Below, piece after piece: positions 27,934-35,718 of a stretch of DNA of 64,000 bases. The stretch is from positions 1-64,000 of the forward strand of contig CAUHHV010000002.1 of the NCBI GenBank assembly GCA_959606065.1, in the 5' to 3' direction. How positions within the stretch are numbered: the first letter of the stretch is position 1; every line of letters starts with the position of its first letter. A program made the translations under genes and the position numbers. This DNA comes from an uncultured Collinsella sp. (GTDB lineage: Bacteria; Actinomycetota; Coriobacteriia; Coriobacteriales; Coriobacteriaceae). The notes under the pieces are model-generated. The model was not told where the DNA came from. It worked only from the letters and a program-made list of their open reading frames with translations, and made no database searches.

Positions 27934-28299
27934 ATGCGCTTTATGCTTAACTGGCTCTTCACCTCGATCGCCATCGCGATCGCCACGTTCCTCGTCCCCG
28001 GTATCCAACCCTTCGGCTTTGCCGAGGCCTGGGTCTGCTTTGCCTTTGTGGGACTGTTCCTCAACATCGTCGATTCGTTCGTCAAACCGTTCCTCACGGT
28101 CATCTCGCTGCCGCTCACGATCATTACGCTCGGCATTTTCCAGCTCGTGCTCAACAGCTTTATGCTGGAGCTCGCGAGCTACCTGTCGGTCAACCTGTTG
28201 GGTGTCGGCATCTCCATCGCCGGCTTTGGCTCGGCCTTTATGGGCAGCATCCTAGTGTCCATCATGCGCAGTATCCTCGATAGTATTGCCGAAGAGTAG
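27934..28299 (+). CDS. Phage-holin-family (PF04020-like) membrane protein
   Basis: The 121-residue protein is almost entirely hydrophobic, with four predicted transmembrane helices and the family pattern NIVDSFVKPFLTVISLPLTI followed by NSFMLELASYL. Despite the family name, such chromosomal genes are common in actinobacteria and need not be phage-derived; no other phage gene lies nearby. AAAGGA precedes the ATG by eight bases. A strong terminator follows. Confidence 0.88.
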   Translation: MRFMLNWLFTSIAIAIATFLVPGIQPFGFAEAWVCFAFVGLFLNIVDSFVKPFLTVISLPLTIITLGIFQLVLNSFMLELASYLSVNLLGVGISIAGFGSAFMGSILVSIMRSILDSIAEE

Positions 28300-28335
28300 A
28301 ACGCCCCCGACACACAAACGCATCGGACCAAATCA

Positions 28336-28371
28336 AAGGCCGCCCATCGCAAAATGGGCGGCCTTCTTATT
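28336..28371 (+). terminator. Terminator of the holin-like gene
   Basis: A 12-bp perfect stem (AAGGCCGCCCAT with its complement) with a six-base loop is followed by CTTATTT. On the other strand the stem is followed by TTGATTT, so it may also serve the converging Rrf2 gene. Confidence 0.85.
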
Positions 28372-28434
28372 TGCCAAGTCTCAGAGGGCAAGAAAATCTA
28401 CCATTTCCACCCCATCCCAACATGGCAGGTGGGG

Positions 28435-28863
28435 TTAGATGACGTAGTCGTAGCCATGGTTGGGAGCGACAAGTTGATCGAGCGTCACGCCGTCGAGGTA
28501 GTCGTTGATGAGCTTGTCCAGGTTCTTCCACACGTCGAGCGTGGGGCACTCATCAGCTCGCGAGCAACCCTTGCAGTCGCCATCCAGGCAGGCGACCGGC
28601 GCCAGACTGCCCTCGGTCAGGCGCAAGATCTCGCCCACCGTGTACTGCTCGGGCGGGCGCGTGAGCACATAGCCGCCACCCTTGCCGCGCATGCCCGAGA
28701 GCATGTTGGCGCGCACGAGCGTCGCCAGAATATTCTCGAGGTACTTCTCCGAAATACCCTGACGCGCCGCAATCTCTTTAAGCGGGATACGGCCTGTCGC
28801 CTGGTGCTCGGCCAAGTCGACCATAACGCGCAGGGCGTACCTGCCCTTAGTAGAAACCAACAT
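28435..28863 (-). CDS. Rrf2-family transcriptional regulator (IscR/CymR-like)
   Basis: The 142-residue winged-helix regulator begins MLVSTKGRYALRVMVDLAEH, with the recognition region IAARQGISEKYLENILATL. A cluster of four Cys (CLDGDCKGCSRADEC, about residues 92-106) is placed like the iron-sulfur ligands of IscR. It is divergent from cysK, the arrangement expected for a CymR/IscR-type sensor of cysteine or iron-sulfur status that controls cysteine synthesis. GAAAGG lies about 11 bases before the ATG. Confidence 0.92.
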   Translation of the reverse strand: MLVSTKGRYALRVMVDLAEHQATGRIPLKEIAARQGISEKYLENILATLVRANMLSGMRGKGGGYVLTRPPEQYTVGEILRLTEGSLAPVACLDGDCKGCSRADECPTLDVWKNLDKLINDYLDGVTLDQLVAPNHGYDYVI

Positions 28864-28980
28864 ATATAGTGCTGCCTTTCGGTCTTTTAGTCCGTTGAAA
28901 TTCTAGCCGAAAAATTGGCTTTGAAAATACCCGTTCCGGTCAAGATGGTTAATCAACTTGCAATAATCTCCTATTTCCTA

Positions 28981-29009
28981 TTGCATTACTAGGCTTTGTT
29001 GTCTACTAT
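28981..29009 (+). promoter_or_regulatory. Promoter of cysK
   Basis: TTGCAT and TACTAT are separated by exactly 17 bp. Transcription would begin near 29016, giving a leader of about 100 nt. The adjoining AT-rich sequence (28915-28980) is the likely binding area of the divergent Rrf2 regulator. Confidence 0.65.
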
Positions 29010-29018
29010 GCTTCCCAA

Positions 29019-29058
29019 CAGCTAAACGAACAACCTATAAGGTTTATGGGTTTAGCTG
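29019..29058 (+). promoter_or_regulatory. Nested hairpin at the 5' end of the cysK leader
   Basis: CAGCTAAAC pairs with GTTTAGCTG (9 bp, perfect), and inside it AACCT-ATA-AGGTT forms a second perfect stem. The structure begins within a few bases of the predicted transcription start. It could be a 5' stabiliser, or in DNA form the operator of the Rrf2 regulator. Confidence 0.6.
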
Positions 29059-29116
29059 CTAGACGCACCGTAAAACCACACGGTATCCAGTCATTTGAAC
29101 GCTTTGGAGGTTCATC

Positions 29117-30055
29117 ATGAGCAAGGTTTACACGTCCATCGATCAGCTTATCGGCCACACCCCGCTCCTGGAGCTCACCCACTTTGAGGCCGATGAGGAT
29201 CTCAAGGCCCGCGTGCTCGTCAAGCTGGAATACTTCAACCCCGCCGGGTCCGTTAAAGACCGCGTCGCCAAGAACATGATTGACGAGGCCGAGAAGGCCG
29301 GCAAGCTCGTGCGCGGCGGTGACTACACCATCATCGAGCCCACGAGCGGCAACACCGGCGTCGGCATCGCCTCGGTGGCGGCGGCTCGCGGCTACAAGGT
29401 GATCATCACCATGCCCGAGACCATGTCCGTCGAGCGCCGCAAGCTGATGCAGGCATACGGTGCGCAGCTCGTGCTCACCGACGGCTCCAAGGGCATGAAG
29501 GGCGCTATCGCCAAGGCCGAGGAGCTGCAGAAGGAGACCCCCAACAGCATACTCGCCGGCCAGTTTGTGAACCCCGCGAACCCGGCCATCCACAAGGCCA
29601 CGACCGGCCCCGAGATCTGGGATGACACCGACGGCCAGGTCGACATCTTCGTCGCCGGCGTTGGCACCGGCGGCACCGTGACCGGCGTGGGCGAGTTCCT
29701 CAAGGAGCAGAACCCCGAGATTAAGGTCGTCGCCGTCGAGCCCGCCACCTCCCCGGTGCTCTCCAAGGGCCAGGCAGGCCCGCACAAGATCCAGGGTATC
29801 GGCGCCGGCTTTGTGCCCGACGTCCTCGACACCCAGGTCTACGACGAGATCATCCCCGTCGAGAACGACGACGCCTTTGCCACCGGCCGCGCCGTGGGCC
29901 ACAAGGAGGGCGTGCTCGTGGGCATTTCGTCCGGCGCCGCCGTGTGGGCCGCCCTGCAGCTGGCCAAGCGCCCCGAGAACGAGGGCAAGACCATCGTGGC
30001 GCTGCTCGCCGACACCGGCGAGCGCTACCTGTCCACGGCACTCTTCCAGGACTAG
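29117..30055 (+). CDS. cysK: Cysteine synthase A (O-acetylserine sulfhydrylase)
   Basis: The 312-residue PLP enzyme forms cysteine from O-acetylserine and sulfide. The PLP lysine is Lys47 in NPAGSVKDR, the substrate loop is EPTSGNTG (about residues 76-83), and the phosphate-binding glycines appear in GVGTGGTVTGVGEFL. GGAGG lies six bases before the ATG. No serine acetyltransferase gene is adjacent. Control by the divergent Rrf2 protein is likely from the layout. Confidence 0.96.
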   Translation: MSKVYTSIDQLIGHTPLLELTHFEADEDLKARVLVKLEYFNPAGSVKDRVAKNMIDEAEKAGKLVRGGDYTIIEPTSGNTGVGIASVAAARGYKVIITMPETMSVERRKLMQAYGAQLVLTDGSKGMKGAIAKAEELQKETPNSILAGQFVNPANPAIHKATTGPEIWDDTDGQVDIFVAGVGTGGTVTGVGEFLKEQNPEIKVVAVEPATSPVLSKGQAGPHKIQGIGAGFVPDVLDTQVYDEIIPVENDDAFATGRAVGHKEGVLVGISSGAAVWAALQLAKRPENEGKTIVALLADTGERYLSTALFQD

Positions 30056-30059
30056 AGCT

Positions 30060-30076
30060 CTCGTTCTTAGAACGAG
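30060..30076. repeat. 17-bp palindrome after cysK
   Basis: CTCGTTCT-T-AGAACGAG is a perfect palindrome with one central base, located five bases after the cysK stop. It may be a protein-binding site or simply a small hairpin. Confidence 0.5.
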
Positions 30077-30167
30077 TCCAAGGCACGCCGGTCTCCCCTC
30101 TCTTCTGGCAGCCTGAGCTCATCCCAACAGGGTGTCCCACAGGACGCCCGAACTTGCTACAATGTCT

Positions 30168-30206
30168 GCGGCGCGGAACCAGCCTCCCGCGCCGCTTTTC
30201 TTTTTT
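30168..30206 (+). terminator. Terminator between cysK and mnmA, overlapping a candidate promoter
   Basis: GCGGCGCGG and CCGCGCCGC form a 9-bp stem followed by TTTTCTTTTTT. It lies 112 bp after cysK and ends 30 bp before mnmA. A TACAAT at 30158-30163 just upstream could be the -10 box for mnmA, in which case the hairpin would form the very 5' end of that mRNA. Confidence 0.8.
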
Positions 30207-30235
30207 GGCCACATGCCACCAAGGAGAACCTCCCC

Positions 30236-31336
30236 ATGCACAACAAGCGCGTGCTCGTCGCCATGAGCGGCGGCGTCGATTCCAGCGTGACCGCGTATCT
30301 GCTCAAAAGTCAGGGTTACGAATGTGTCGGTGCCACCATGCGCCTCACCTGCCCCGCGCCCGACCCCGCAACAGGTATGAGCAAAGTCGATCGCGACATC
30401 GCCGACGCGAAGGCCGTCGCCGAGCGCCTAGGCATTCCGCACCATGTGCTCGACTTGCAGCAAACCTTCGACCGCAACGTTGTCGAGCGTTTTATGAACG
30501 CCTACCAGGAGGGGCTGACGCCCAATCCGTGTATCATCTGCAACCGCCATATTAAGTTTGGCGCGTTGCTGGATGCGGCGCTGGATATGGGCTGCGACTA
30601 CATCGCCACAGGCCACTATGCCAAAACGAGCCAGGCGCCCGACGGCACCTGGCAGCTGCATCGCGGCGAGGACCCCAAAAAGGACCAGAGTTACTTTTTG
30701 TATTCGCTCACGCAGGAGCGCCTGGCGCACACGATCTTTCCGCTGGCAGGCCTAGACAAAGAGCGCGACGTGCGCCGCATAGCCGCCGAGCAGGGCTTTA
30801 CCAACGCCCAGAAGGCCGAAAGCGAGGACATCTGCTTTATTCCAGACGGTGACTACGCGGGCTATATCGAGCGCCGTTGCGGACATCCCGCTGCACCGGG
30901 CGACATTGTGTGGCGCGACGGCAGCGTGGTCGGGCGCCACAACGGCGCGCTGCGCTACACCATCGGCCAGCGCAAGGGCCTGGGCGTCGCGATGGCGCAT
31001 CCCGTGTACGTAACGGGTGTCGACGCCGTCAACAACACCGTGCATCTGGGCGAGGCCGAGGACCTAACCGCCTCGGCGCTAACTGCCGATGAGTGGATCT
31101 GGAGCGCGCCGGACGCACACATGGAGGCGGAGCTCGATGCCGGCGGCATTCGCGTAGGTGCCAAGTACCGCTACCGTCAGAAAGACCAGGCAGCAACCCT
31201 TACACGTGGCGCCGACGGACAAATGCTGCTAACTTTTGACGAGCCGCAACGAGCCATCGCCCCCGGCCAGGCCGTTGTAGTCTATCGCGGCGACATCGTC
31301 CTGGGCGGCGGTACCGTGACCGGCGCACTTAAGTAG
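30236..31336 (+). CDS. mnmA: tRNA-specific 2-thiouridylase MnmA
   Basis: The 366-residue enzyme thiolates U34 of the tRNAs for Glu, Gln and Lys using ATP and a persulfide. The PP-loop is SGGVDSS (residues 11-17). The catalytic Cys pair is Cys99 (NPCIIC) and Cys200 (SEDICFIPDG). The GHYAK and KDQSYFLY blocks and the C-terminal beta-barrel domain are present. AAGGAG lies about ten bases before the ATG. Downstream, the HipA-like gene converges on it with only 8 bp between the stops. Confidence 0.96.
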   Translation: MHNKRVLVAMSGGVDSSVTAYLLKSQGYECVGATMRLTCPAPDPATGMSKVDRDIADAKAVAERLGIPHHVLDLQQTFDRNVVERFMNAYQEGLTPNPCIICNRHIKFGALLDAALDMGCDYIATGHYAKTSQAPDGTWQLHRGEDPKKDQSYFLYSLTQERLAHTIFPLAGLDKERDVRRIAAEQGFTNAQKAESEDICFIPDGDYAGYIERRCGHPAAPGDIVWRDGSVVGRHNGALRYTIGQRKGLGVAMAHPVYVTGVDAVNNTVHLGEAEDLTASALTADEWIWSAPDAHMEAELDAGGIRVGAKYRYRQKDQAATLTRGADGQMLLTFDEPQRAIAPGQAVVVYRGDIVLGGGTVTGALK

Positions 31337-31344
31337 CCGTGGGT

Positions 31345-32718
31345 TTATCGCTGCATGTGTCGAAGTACCTCAACAGCGGCACCAACCTCGATTACGCGAC
31401 GCTCGAGGCCGCGGCAAATGGCCTCGAGTCGACCCTCCGCCGTCGCCCATTCGCTCTGCGAAAGAATCTCGATCGCCTCATCAACAAATCCGTTGAGCCG
31501 AGATGAATCGAACCAATCGAGCGAGTCCGCAAGCGCCAGCTGGACGGAAGGGTCGGGCCCAAACGGCTTAGCGGAAAACCCAAACTCCCCAGCTGCGAGC
31601 ACGGCAGTTGGCACGTTGTACCACAGACAGTTGCCGCTATCGAACAGCGGAGTAGGTTTTATCTCCAGGGTGTCGACATTGCGGATGATGCCGAAGTTTC
31701 GCCAATGGCGATCGCTGTTGGCCAAAAGGGCATCGCAAACGATCATCTGCGACATAGACCTTCTCACAGCGGCCTCGTCTGCTCCATGCTTACCAAGAAA
31801 GCGGCAGTACCGGTCGTACGTCGAGCTTCCTCGCTGGCCACCAAGGGCGTTCTTAACGTAAACAGCCGGAACATATTCCTCGCGGCCGTCAAGAAAATCC
31901 TCGCACAGGCACGCAGGGCCATCGAACATCCGCTCAACCGTATAAGGAACAAACTCGCCCTCCGACAGCAAGCGACGATGCAGAGCCGTTGCAACCGCCT
32001 CGTTAAAGGGCCGTTGGTCGTCCATGCCGCATCCCTTGACCAGAACGCGAACACCGTTGCGAATCATCCACGATTTAGGGAGCTCGCCCTCGGACGTGTT
32101 ATCAGGATTTTTAAGACCGATGCCTTCCAGCCAACCCGAACGCTCTTCGGGCGCCGATCGCTCAAATTCGTTCTCAAAGTAATTGATGCTTTGCCATTTG
32201 AGTTCGACGCAATCGGCCGGCCGCAGCCAATAACAATCCGAAAGCGATAAGCCCAGGCACCGAACCGGAACCTCGATGCCATTGGCAATTCCCAGTTCAC
32301 GATAGCGCGAGACGAGTCCAGGGCGGACGTCAGGCACCGACCGATGGCTCCACCACACGTTGAGCTCCCGTTTATTCACCGTAGGAGAAGAGCTCGAGCA
32401 TGTGCCAAACGGCATTCGTTGCGCATCGAGGACCTCGGCGATTTCGAAGGGAAACTCACGCGTCGGATCAAATGAGACATGCGCGATCTCATGGTCGGCC
32501 GACATCAGCGTAAACTTGCGTCCCACATCAGCCGCAGGACGGCGTCCTCGCTTGCGGACCTTTTGGTAGGCGGTCGCAGAATTGTACTCGACCATCTTCC
32601 GGCCGCCCACAATATCGCACACAAGCGTCCCCGATGCGGCAAGTTGCGATATGCGGGCTTTCGTAACGCCCAACAGGCGGGCGGCATCACCCATAGATAA
32701 GTACTCAGACGTATCCAT
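31345..32718 (-). CDS. HipA-like kinase with N-terminal DNA-binding domain
   Basis: The 457-residue protein combines two modules. Residues 1-60 form a helix-turn-helix of the excisionase/MerR type (MGDAARLLGVTKARISQLA) followed by a basic patch (KVRKRGRRP). The remainder resembles HipA-type Ser/Thr kinases: VRVLVKG with the ATP lysine, an FNEAVATAL helix, NSDRHWRNFG (catalytic loop, about residue 335) and LFDSGNC (metal-binding Asp, about 358). In HipBA systems the DNA-binding antitoxin and kinase toxin are separate; here one chain could serve as both. The ATG at 32718 is preferred because GAGGTG lies 9 bases before it. No partner gene is adjacent. An AT-rich promoter region with an inverted repeat suggests autoregulation. 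Confidence 0.75.
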   Translation of the reverse strand: MDTSEYLSMGDAARLLGVTKARISQLAASGTLVCDIVGGRKMVEYNSATAYQKVRKRGRRPAADVGRKFTLMSADHEIAHVSFDPTREFPFEIAEVLDAQRMPFGTCSSSSPTVNKRELNVWWSHRSVPDVRPGLVSRYRELGIANGIEVPVRCLGLSLSDCYWLRPADCVELKWQSINYFENEFERSAPEERSGWLEGIGLKNPDNTSEGELPKSWMIRNGVRVLVKGCGMDDQRPFNEAVATALHRRLLSEGEFVPYTVERMFDGPACLCEDFLDGREEYVPAVYVKNALGGQRGSSTYDRYCRFLGKHGADEAAVRRSMSQMIVCDALLANSDRHWRNFGIIRNVDTLEIKPTPLFDSGNCLWYNVPTAVLAAGEFGFSAKPFGPDPSVQLALADSLDWFDSSRLNGFVDEAIEILSQSEWATAEGRLEAICRGLERRVIEVGAAVEVLRHMQR

Positions 32719-32749
32719 ACACCGCATCACCTCGTTAAGTAATTTACAC

Positions 32750-32787
32750 GTTTAGTTAATAGATTACATACATCATAATACTAAACA
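32750..32787. promoter_or_regulatory. Inverted repeat in the HipA-like gene promoter region
   Basis: GTTTAGT and ACTAAAC flank 24 AT-rich bases, 32 bp upstream of the HTH-kinase start. A related AAGTAATTTACA follows. This is the only AT-rich patch nearby and is a reasonable operator for the protein's own HTH. Confidence 0.45.
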
Positions 32788-32797
32788 GCCCAAAGCG

Positions 32798-32823
32798 AAA
32801 AAAGGCCCGAAAAACGGGCCTTA
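32798..32823 (-). terminator. Terminator of the M42 peptidase gene
   Basis: On the minus strand AAGGCCCG-TTTTT-CGGGCCTT is followed by TTTT. It lies 33 bp after the peptidase stop. Confidence 0.85.
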
Positions 32824-32855
32824 GTGATTGGTCAGCCGAGTCGCAAGCTGCTCCC

Positions 32856-33884
32856 CTAGCGCTGCACGTAGGCGCGGACGAGCTCGTAGGTGTTGCGCAC
32901 GCCGTCAATGTGGCTGCGCTCGTAGTTGTGGCTCGCGTACACGCCGGGGCCGATCAGGCCGTGACGGATATCGTAACCGGCCGAAAGCGTGGCCTCGACG
33001 TCGGAACCGTAATGCGGGTACACATCGATGGCGTAATCGAGCTCCAGCTCGCGCGCGATGTTGGACAGCGTGGTTACCAGGTCGTAGTTGTACGGACCGC
33101 CCGAATCCTTGGCGCAAATCGACACCATGCGCTCGGTGCAGCCCAGGTCGTCGCCCACGCAGCCCATGTCAACGCTGATCATCTCGCGCGTGTCGGCCGG
33201 CACAAAGGCACCGCCGTGGCCGACCTCCTCGTACACGGTAAAGAGCAGCGACACCTTACGCGAGAGGGTCACCTCGCCGTCGGCAACGGCGCGAGCCAAA
33301 CCCAGCAGAATCGACGCCGACAGCTTGTCATCCAGGAAGCGGCTCTTGATGTAGCCACTCTCCGTCACCGTGGTGCGCGGATCCATAGCGATGATATCGC
33401 CCGTCTGAATACCCAGCTCGAGCACATCGTCTTTGCTGTCAACGTTCTCGTCGAGCAAGATCTCCATGTTCTTCTCGATGGTCTTGACCGGTTCATCGGC
33501 CACGTGCGCCGAAGGCTCGGTGTTGAGGACCACACCCGTATACACATTGCCGTCACGCGTGTAGACGGTGCAGTTCTCGCCATCGGCCGTAGACCACTGG
33601 TGCCCGCCGAGCGTCGTGGGACGCAAGCGACCATTGTCCTTAATGGAGCGCACCATGGCGCCCAGGGTATCGACATGGCTCGCCAATACGAGCGGCTCGC
33701 CCTCGCCGCCAAGTTCAACCAGCACGTTACCCTTATTAGAACGCTCAGGCCCAAAGCCCATATCGCGCAGGGTCTCCATTAGATAATCAGTCGCCGCACG
33801 GGTATAGCCCGTAGGCGAAGCAATCGAGGTAAGCGCCTTCAACTGCTCAGCAATATAGGAGAGCGTAGAATCCATCTGGGACAC
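32856..33884 (-). CDS. M42-family metallopeptidase (glutamyl/aminopeptidase type)
   Basis: The 342-residue cytoplasmic aminopeptidase is of the tetrahedral TET/FrvX group. The dinuclear metal ligands are visible: ASHVDTLG (His), DDKLSASILLGL (bridging Asp), VYEEVGHGGA (catalytic Glu and ligand Glu), SVDMGCVG (Asp) and SHNYERSHIDG (His near the C-terminus). The start is uncertain. A GTG at 33884 has AAAGGGTG upstream, while the ATG at 33875 (MDSTLSYIAEQL) is closer to homologue N-termini. It is monocistronic. Confidence 0.92.
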   Translation of the reverse strand: MSQMDSTLSYIAEQLKALTSIASPTGYTRAATDYLMETLRDMGFGPERSNKGNVLVELGGEGEPLVLASHVDTLGAMVRSIKDNGRLRPTTLGGHQWSTADGENCTVYTRDGNVYTGVVLNTEPSAHVADEPVKTIEKNMEILLDENVDSKDDVLELGIQTGDIIAMDPRTTVTESGYIKSRFLDDKLSASILLGLARAVADGEVTLSRKVSLLFTVYEEVGHGGAFVPADTREMISVDMGCVGDDLGCTERMVSICAKDSGGPYNYDLVTTLSNIARELELDYAIDVYPHYGSDVEATLSAGYDIRHGLIGPGVYASHNYERSHIDGVRNTYELVRAYVQR

Positions 33885-34010
33885 CAAAGTCACCCTTTCA
33901 TATCGAATTAAACCCACAGCAACAATACCACCACGCACATTTATTTACCCAGAGAGACAACCCATCGAGCTCCCCAGAGCTGCGCCCGTCACGATAACGA
34001 GCCGGCAGGC

Positions 34011-34125
34011 CCCTGCCCGTTAGCCCCACAATCTTTCCGCAGGACGGAGGAAGCCCCCGCCGCACGAAGTGCGCAGCGGGGGCTTCCGACATGTCCGAGG
34101 ACGATTCTGGGGCTAACGGGCGGGG
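34011..34125 (-). ncRNA. Candidate structured RNA (cloverleaf-like fold) between adh and the M42 gene
   Basis: An 18-bp closing helix with one G-U pair (34011-34028 with 34108-34125, including GCCCGTTAGCCCCA and its complement) encloses a 12-bp perfect helix (34049-34060 with 34076-34087), capped by CGCAC-GAA-GTGCG. On each side of the inner helix a small hairpin can form (GTCC-TC-GGAC and TCCG-TCCTG-CGGA, minus strand). The stop of the alcohol dehydrogenase gene is 15 bp away. There is no clear T-run, so it is not a standard terminator. It could be a 3'-UTR element, a processed small RNA or a large palindromic repeat. Strand is uncertain; the flanking genes are both minus. Confidence 0.5.
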
Positions 34126-34139
34126 CCCGCCGAACCAGG

Positions 34140-35306
34140 TTAAGCAGCCGGGCAGATCTTCTTGAAGAGCTCGATAACGTCGTCGAGCGTCGCCTCGCGC
34201 GGGTTACCCGGGAAGCAGGCGTCGGCCATGGCGTCCTTGGCCAGGACCTCGATCTCGTCGGCCTTCATGGCCTCGCAGACGTGCGGGATGTTCACGTCGG
34301 CAGAGAGCTGCTTAACGGCGGCGATGGCGGCGTCGGCGGCCTCGTCGGTGCTCATGCCCGTGGTGTCAACGCCCATGGCGACGGCGACCTTGGCCAGGCG
34401 CTCGGCGCAAACCGGCTTGTTGAACTCCATGGCGATCGGCAGCAGCATGGCGCAAGCGACGCCGTGCGGAGTGTCGTAGTGAGCGGACAGGGTGTGAGCC
34501 ATGGCGTGGTCGATGCCCAGGCCAACGTTGGAGAAGCCCATGCCGGCGACATACTGACCAAGAGCCATGCCCTCGCGGCCGGAGCCGGGCTGGCCGGACT
34601 TGGCCTCGGCAACGGAGTCGCGCAGGTTCTCGCTGATCAGCTTAATAGCCTCAAAGTGGAACATGTCGGAGAGCTCCCAAGCGCCCTTGGTGGTGTAGCC
34701 CTCGATGGCGTGGGTCAGAGCGTCCATGCCAGTGGAAGCGGTCAGGCCGGCGGGCATGGAAGCCATCATGTCGGGGTCGACGACGGCGACCTCAGGGGCG
34801 TCGTTGGTGTCGACGCACACGAACTTGCGGACCTTCTCGGGGTCGGTGATGACGTAGTTGATGGTTACCTCGGCAGCGGTACCGGCGGTCGTCGGCACGG
34901 CGATGGTGAACACAGCGTGGTTCTTAGTCGGAGCAACGCCCTCGAGGCTGCGGACATCGGCGAACTCGGGGTTGTTGATGATGATGCCGATAGCCTTGGC
35001 GGTGTCCATGGAGGAGCCACCACCGATGGTCACGATAGCGTCAGCCTCGGCGGCCTTAAAGGCCTCGACGCCGTCCTTGACGTTCTGGATGGTGGGGTTG
35101 GGCTTAATCTCGGAGTAGAGGCTCCAAGCAATACCGGCGGCGTCGAGCTCGTCGGTTACCTTGGCGGTAACGCCAAACTTGACCAGGTCGGGGTCGGAGC
35201 AGACGAAGATCTTCTTGTAGCCACGACGCTGGAGCTCGCCGGGGATCTCCTTGATGGCGCCAGAACCATGATAAGAAATGGTGTTGAGAACGAAACGATT
35301 AGCCAT
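34140..35306 (-). CDS. Iron-containing alcohol dehydrogenase
   Basis: The 388-residue group III alcohol dehydrogenase is NAD(P)-dependent and likely works in fermentation, reducing aldehydes to alcohols. The dinucleotide motif is GGGSSMDTAKAIG (near residue 95). The iron ligands lie in the expected blocks: Asp/His in ASTGMDALTHAIEGY, GLGIDHAMAHTL and AHYDTPHG. Substrate (lactaldehyde, butanal or propanediol) cannot be told from sequence. GGGAGGC lies about seven bases before the ATG. A LacI-like palindrome sits about 100 bp upstream. Confidence 0.95.
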   Translation of the reverse strand: MANRFVLNTISYHGSGAIKEIPGELQRRGYKKIFVCSDPDLVKFGVTAKVTDELDAAGIAWSLYSEIKPNPTIQNVKDGVEAFKAAEADAIVTIGGGSSMDTAKAIGIIINNPEFADVRSLEGVAPTKNHAVFTIAVPTTAGTAAEVTINYVITDPEKVRKFVCVDTNDAPEVAVVDPDMMASMPAGLTASTGMDALTHAIEGYTTKGAWELSDMFHFEAIKLISENLRDSVAEAKSGQPGSGREGMALGQYVAGMGFSNVGLGIDHAMAHTLSAHYDTPHGVACAMLLPIAMEFNKPVCAERLAKVAVAMGVDTTGMSTDEAADAAIAAVKQLSADVNIPHVCEAMKADEIEVLAKDAMADACFPGNPREATLDDVIELFKKICPAA

Positions 35307-35718
35307 TGATAGCCTCCCATCGTGTGCGGGGCGCCCATTACGCCCCACGCTATGTGTCCCATCCTAACGCTTTTGAAACAAAAAATGCATGAGAACGTCA
35401 AAAGTGTTAAAGCGTTTCAACATAATAACGGAGCCCCAGTCCTTCCCTCCCGACTGCAGCGAAGGCTAGATTATAGGAGCAATTGCCCAAAGAATACGAC
35501 CAACTCAGTCTATAAATTGTTTCTGTTTTAGCAATATATGTTTGACAATACGTTTATAAAAGGATACTTTATAGTAATTAATATGCATGCAGCAAATAGT
35601 GTCATTCATTTTGTTAGAAATTGCCCATGCGGTTATTGCAGCTGCATGTACTGCAACATACAGCGTAATTCTCCGCACGAAGCAGAAGACGGTTCCAATT
35701 CGATCGAGGCGATGACGC
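35307..35718. other. Divergent intergenic region of mixed composition
   Basis: The left third (to about 35450) is of host composition and carries the leader and presumed promoter of the alcohol dehydrogenase gene, with a palindromic operator candidate. From about 35500 the sequence turns strongly AT-rich and continues so through the LURP-one-like gene. A 66-codon ORF rich in Cys (35538-35738) has no ribosome site and looks spurious. Confidence 0.5.
35406..35421. promoter_or_regulatory. Palindromic operator candidate upstream of the alcohol dehydrogenase gene
   Basis: GTTAAAGCGTTTCAAC reads as an imperfect palindrome (12 of 16) around a central CG, the style of LacI-family operators. A related AACGCTTTTGAAAC lies 40 bp closer to the gene. 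A TTGACG on the minus strand at about 35395-35400 could be the -35 box, so a protein here could block or activate transcription. Confidence 0.45.

Noticed and set aside
27934..28299. Prophage remnant based on the holin-like gene
   Set aside because: No other phage gene or composition change is nearby; this membrane family is common in bacterial chromosomes.
35406..35421. CcpA cre site
   Set aside because: The spacing of the TGAAA and CG parts does not fit the cre consensus, so it is kept only as a generic LacI-like palindrome.
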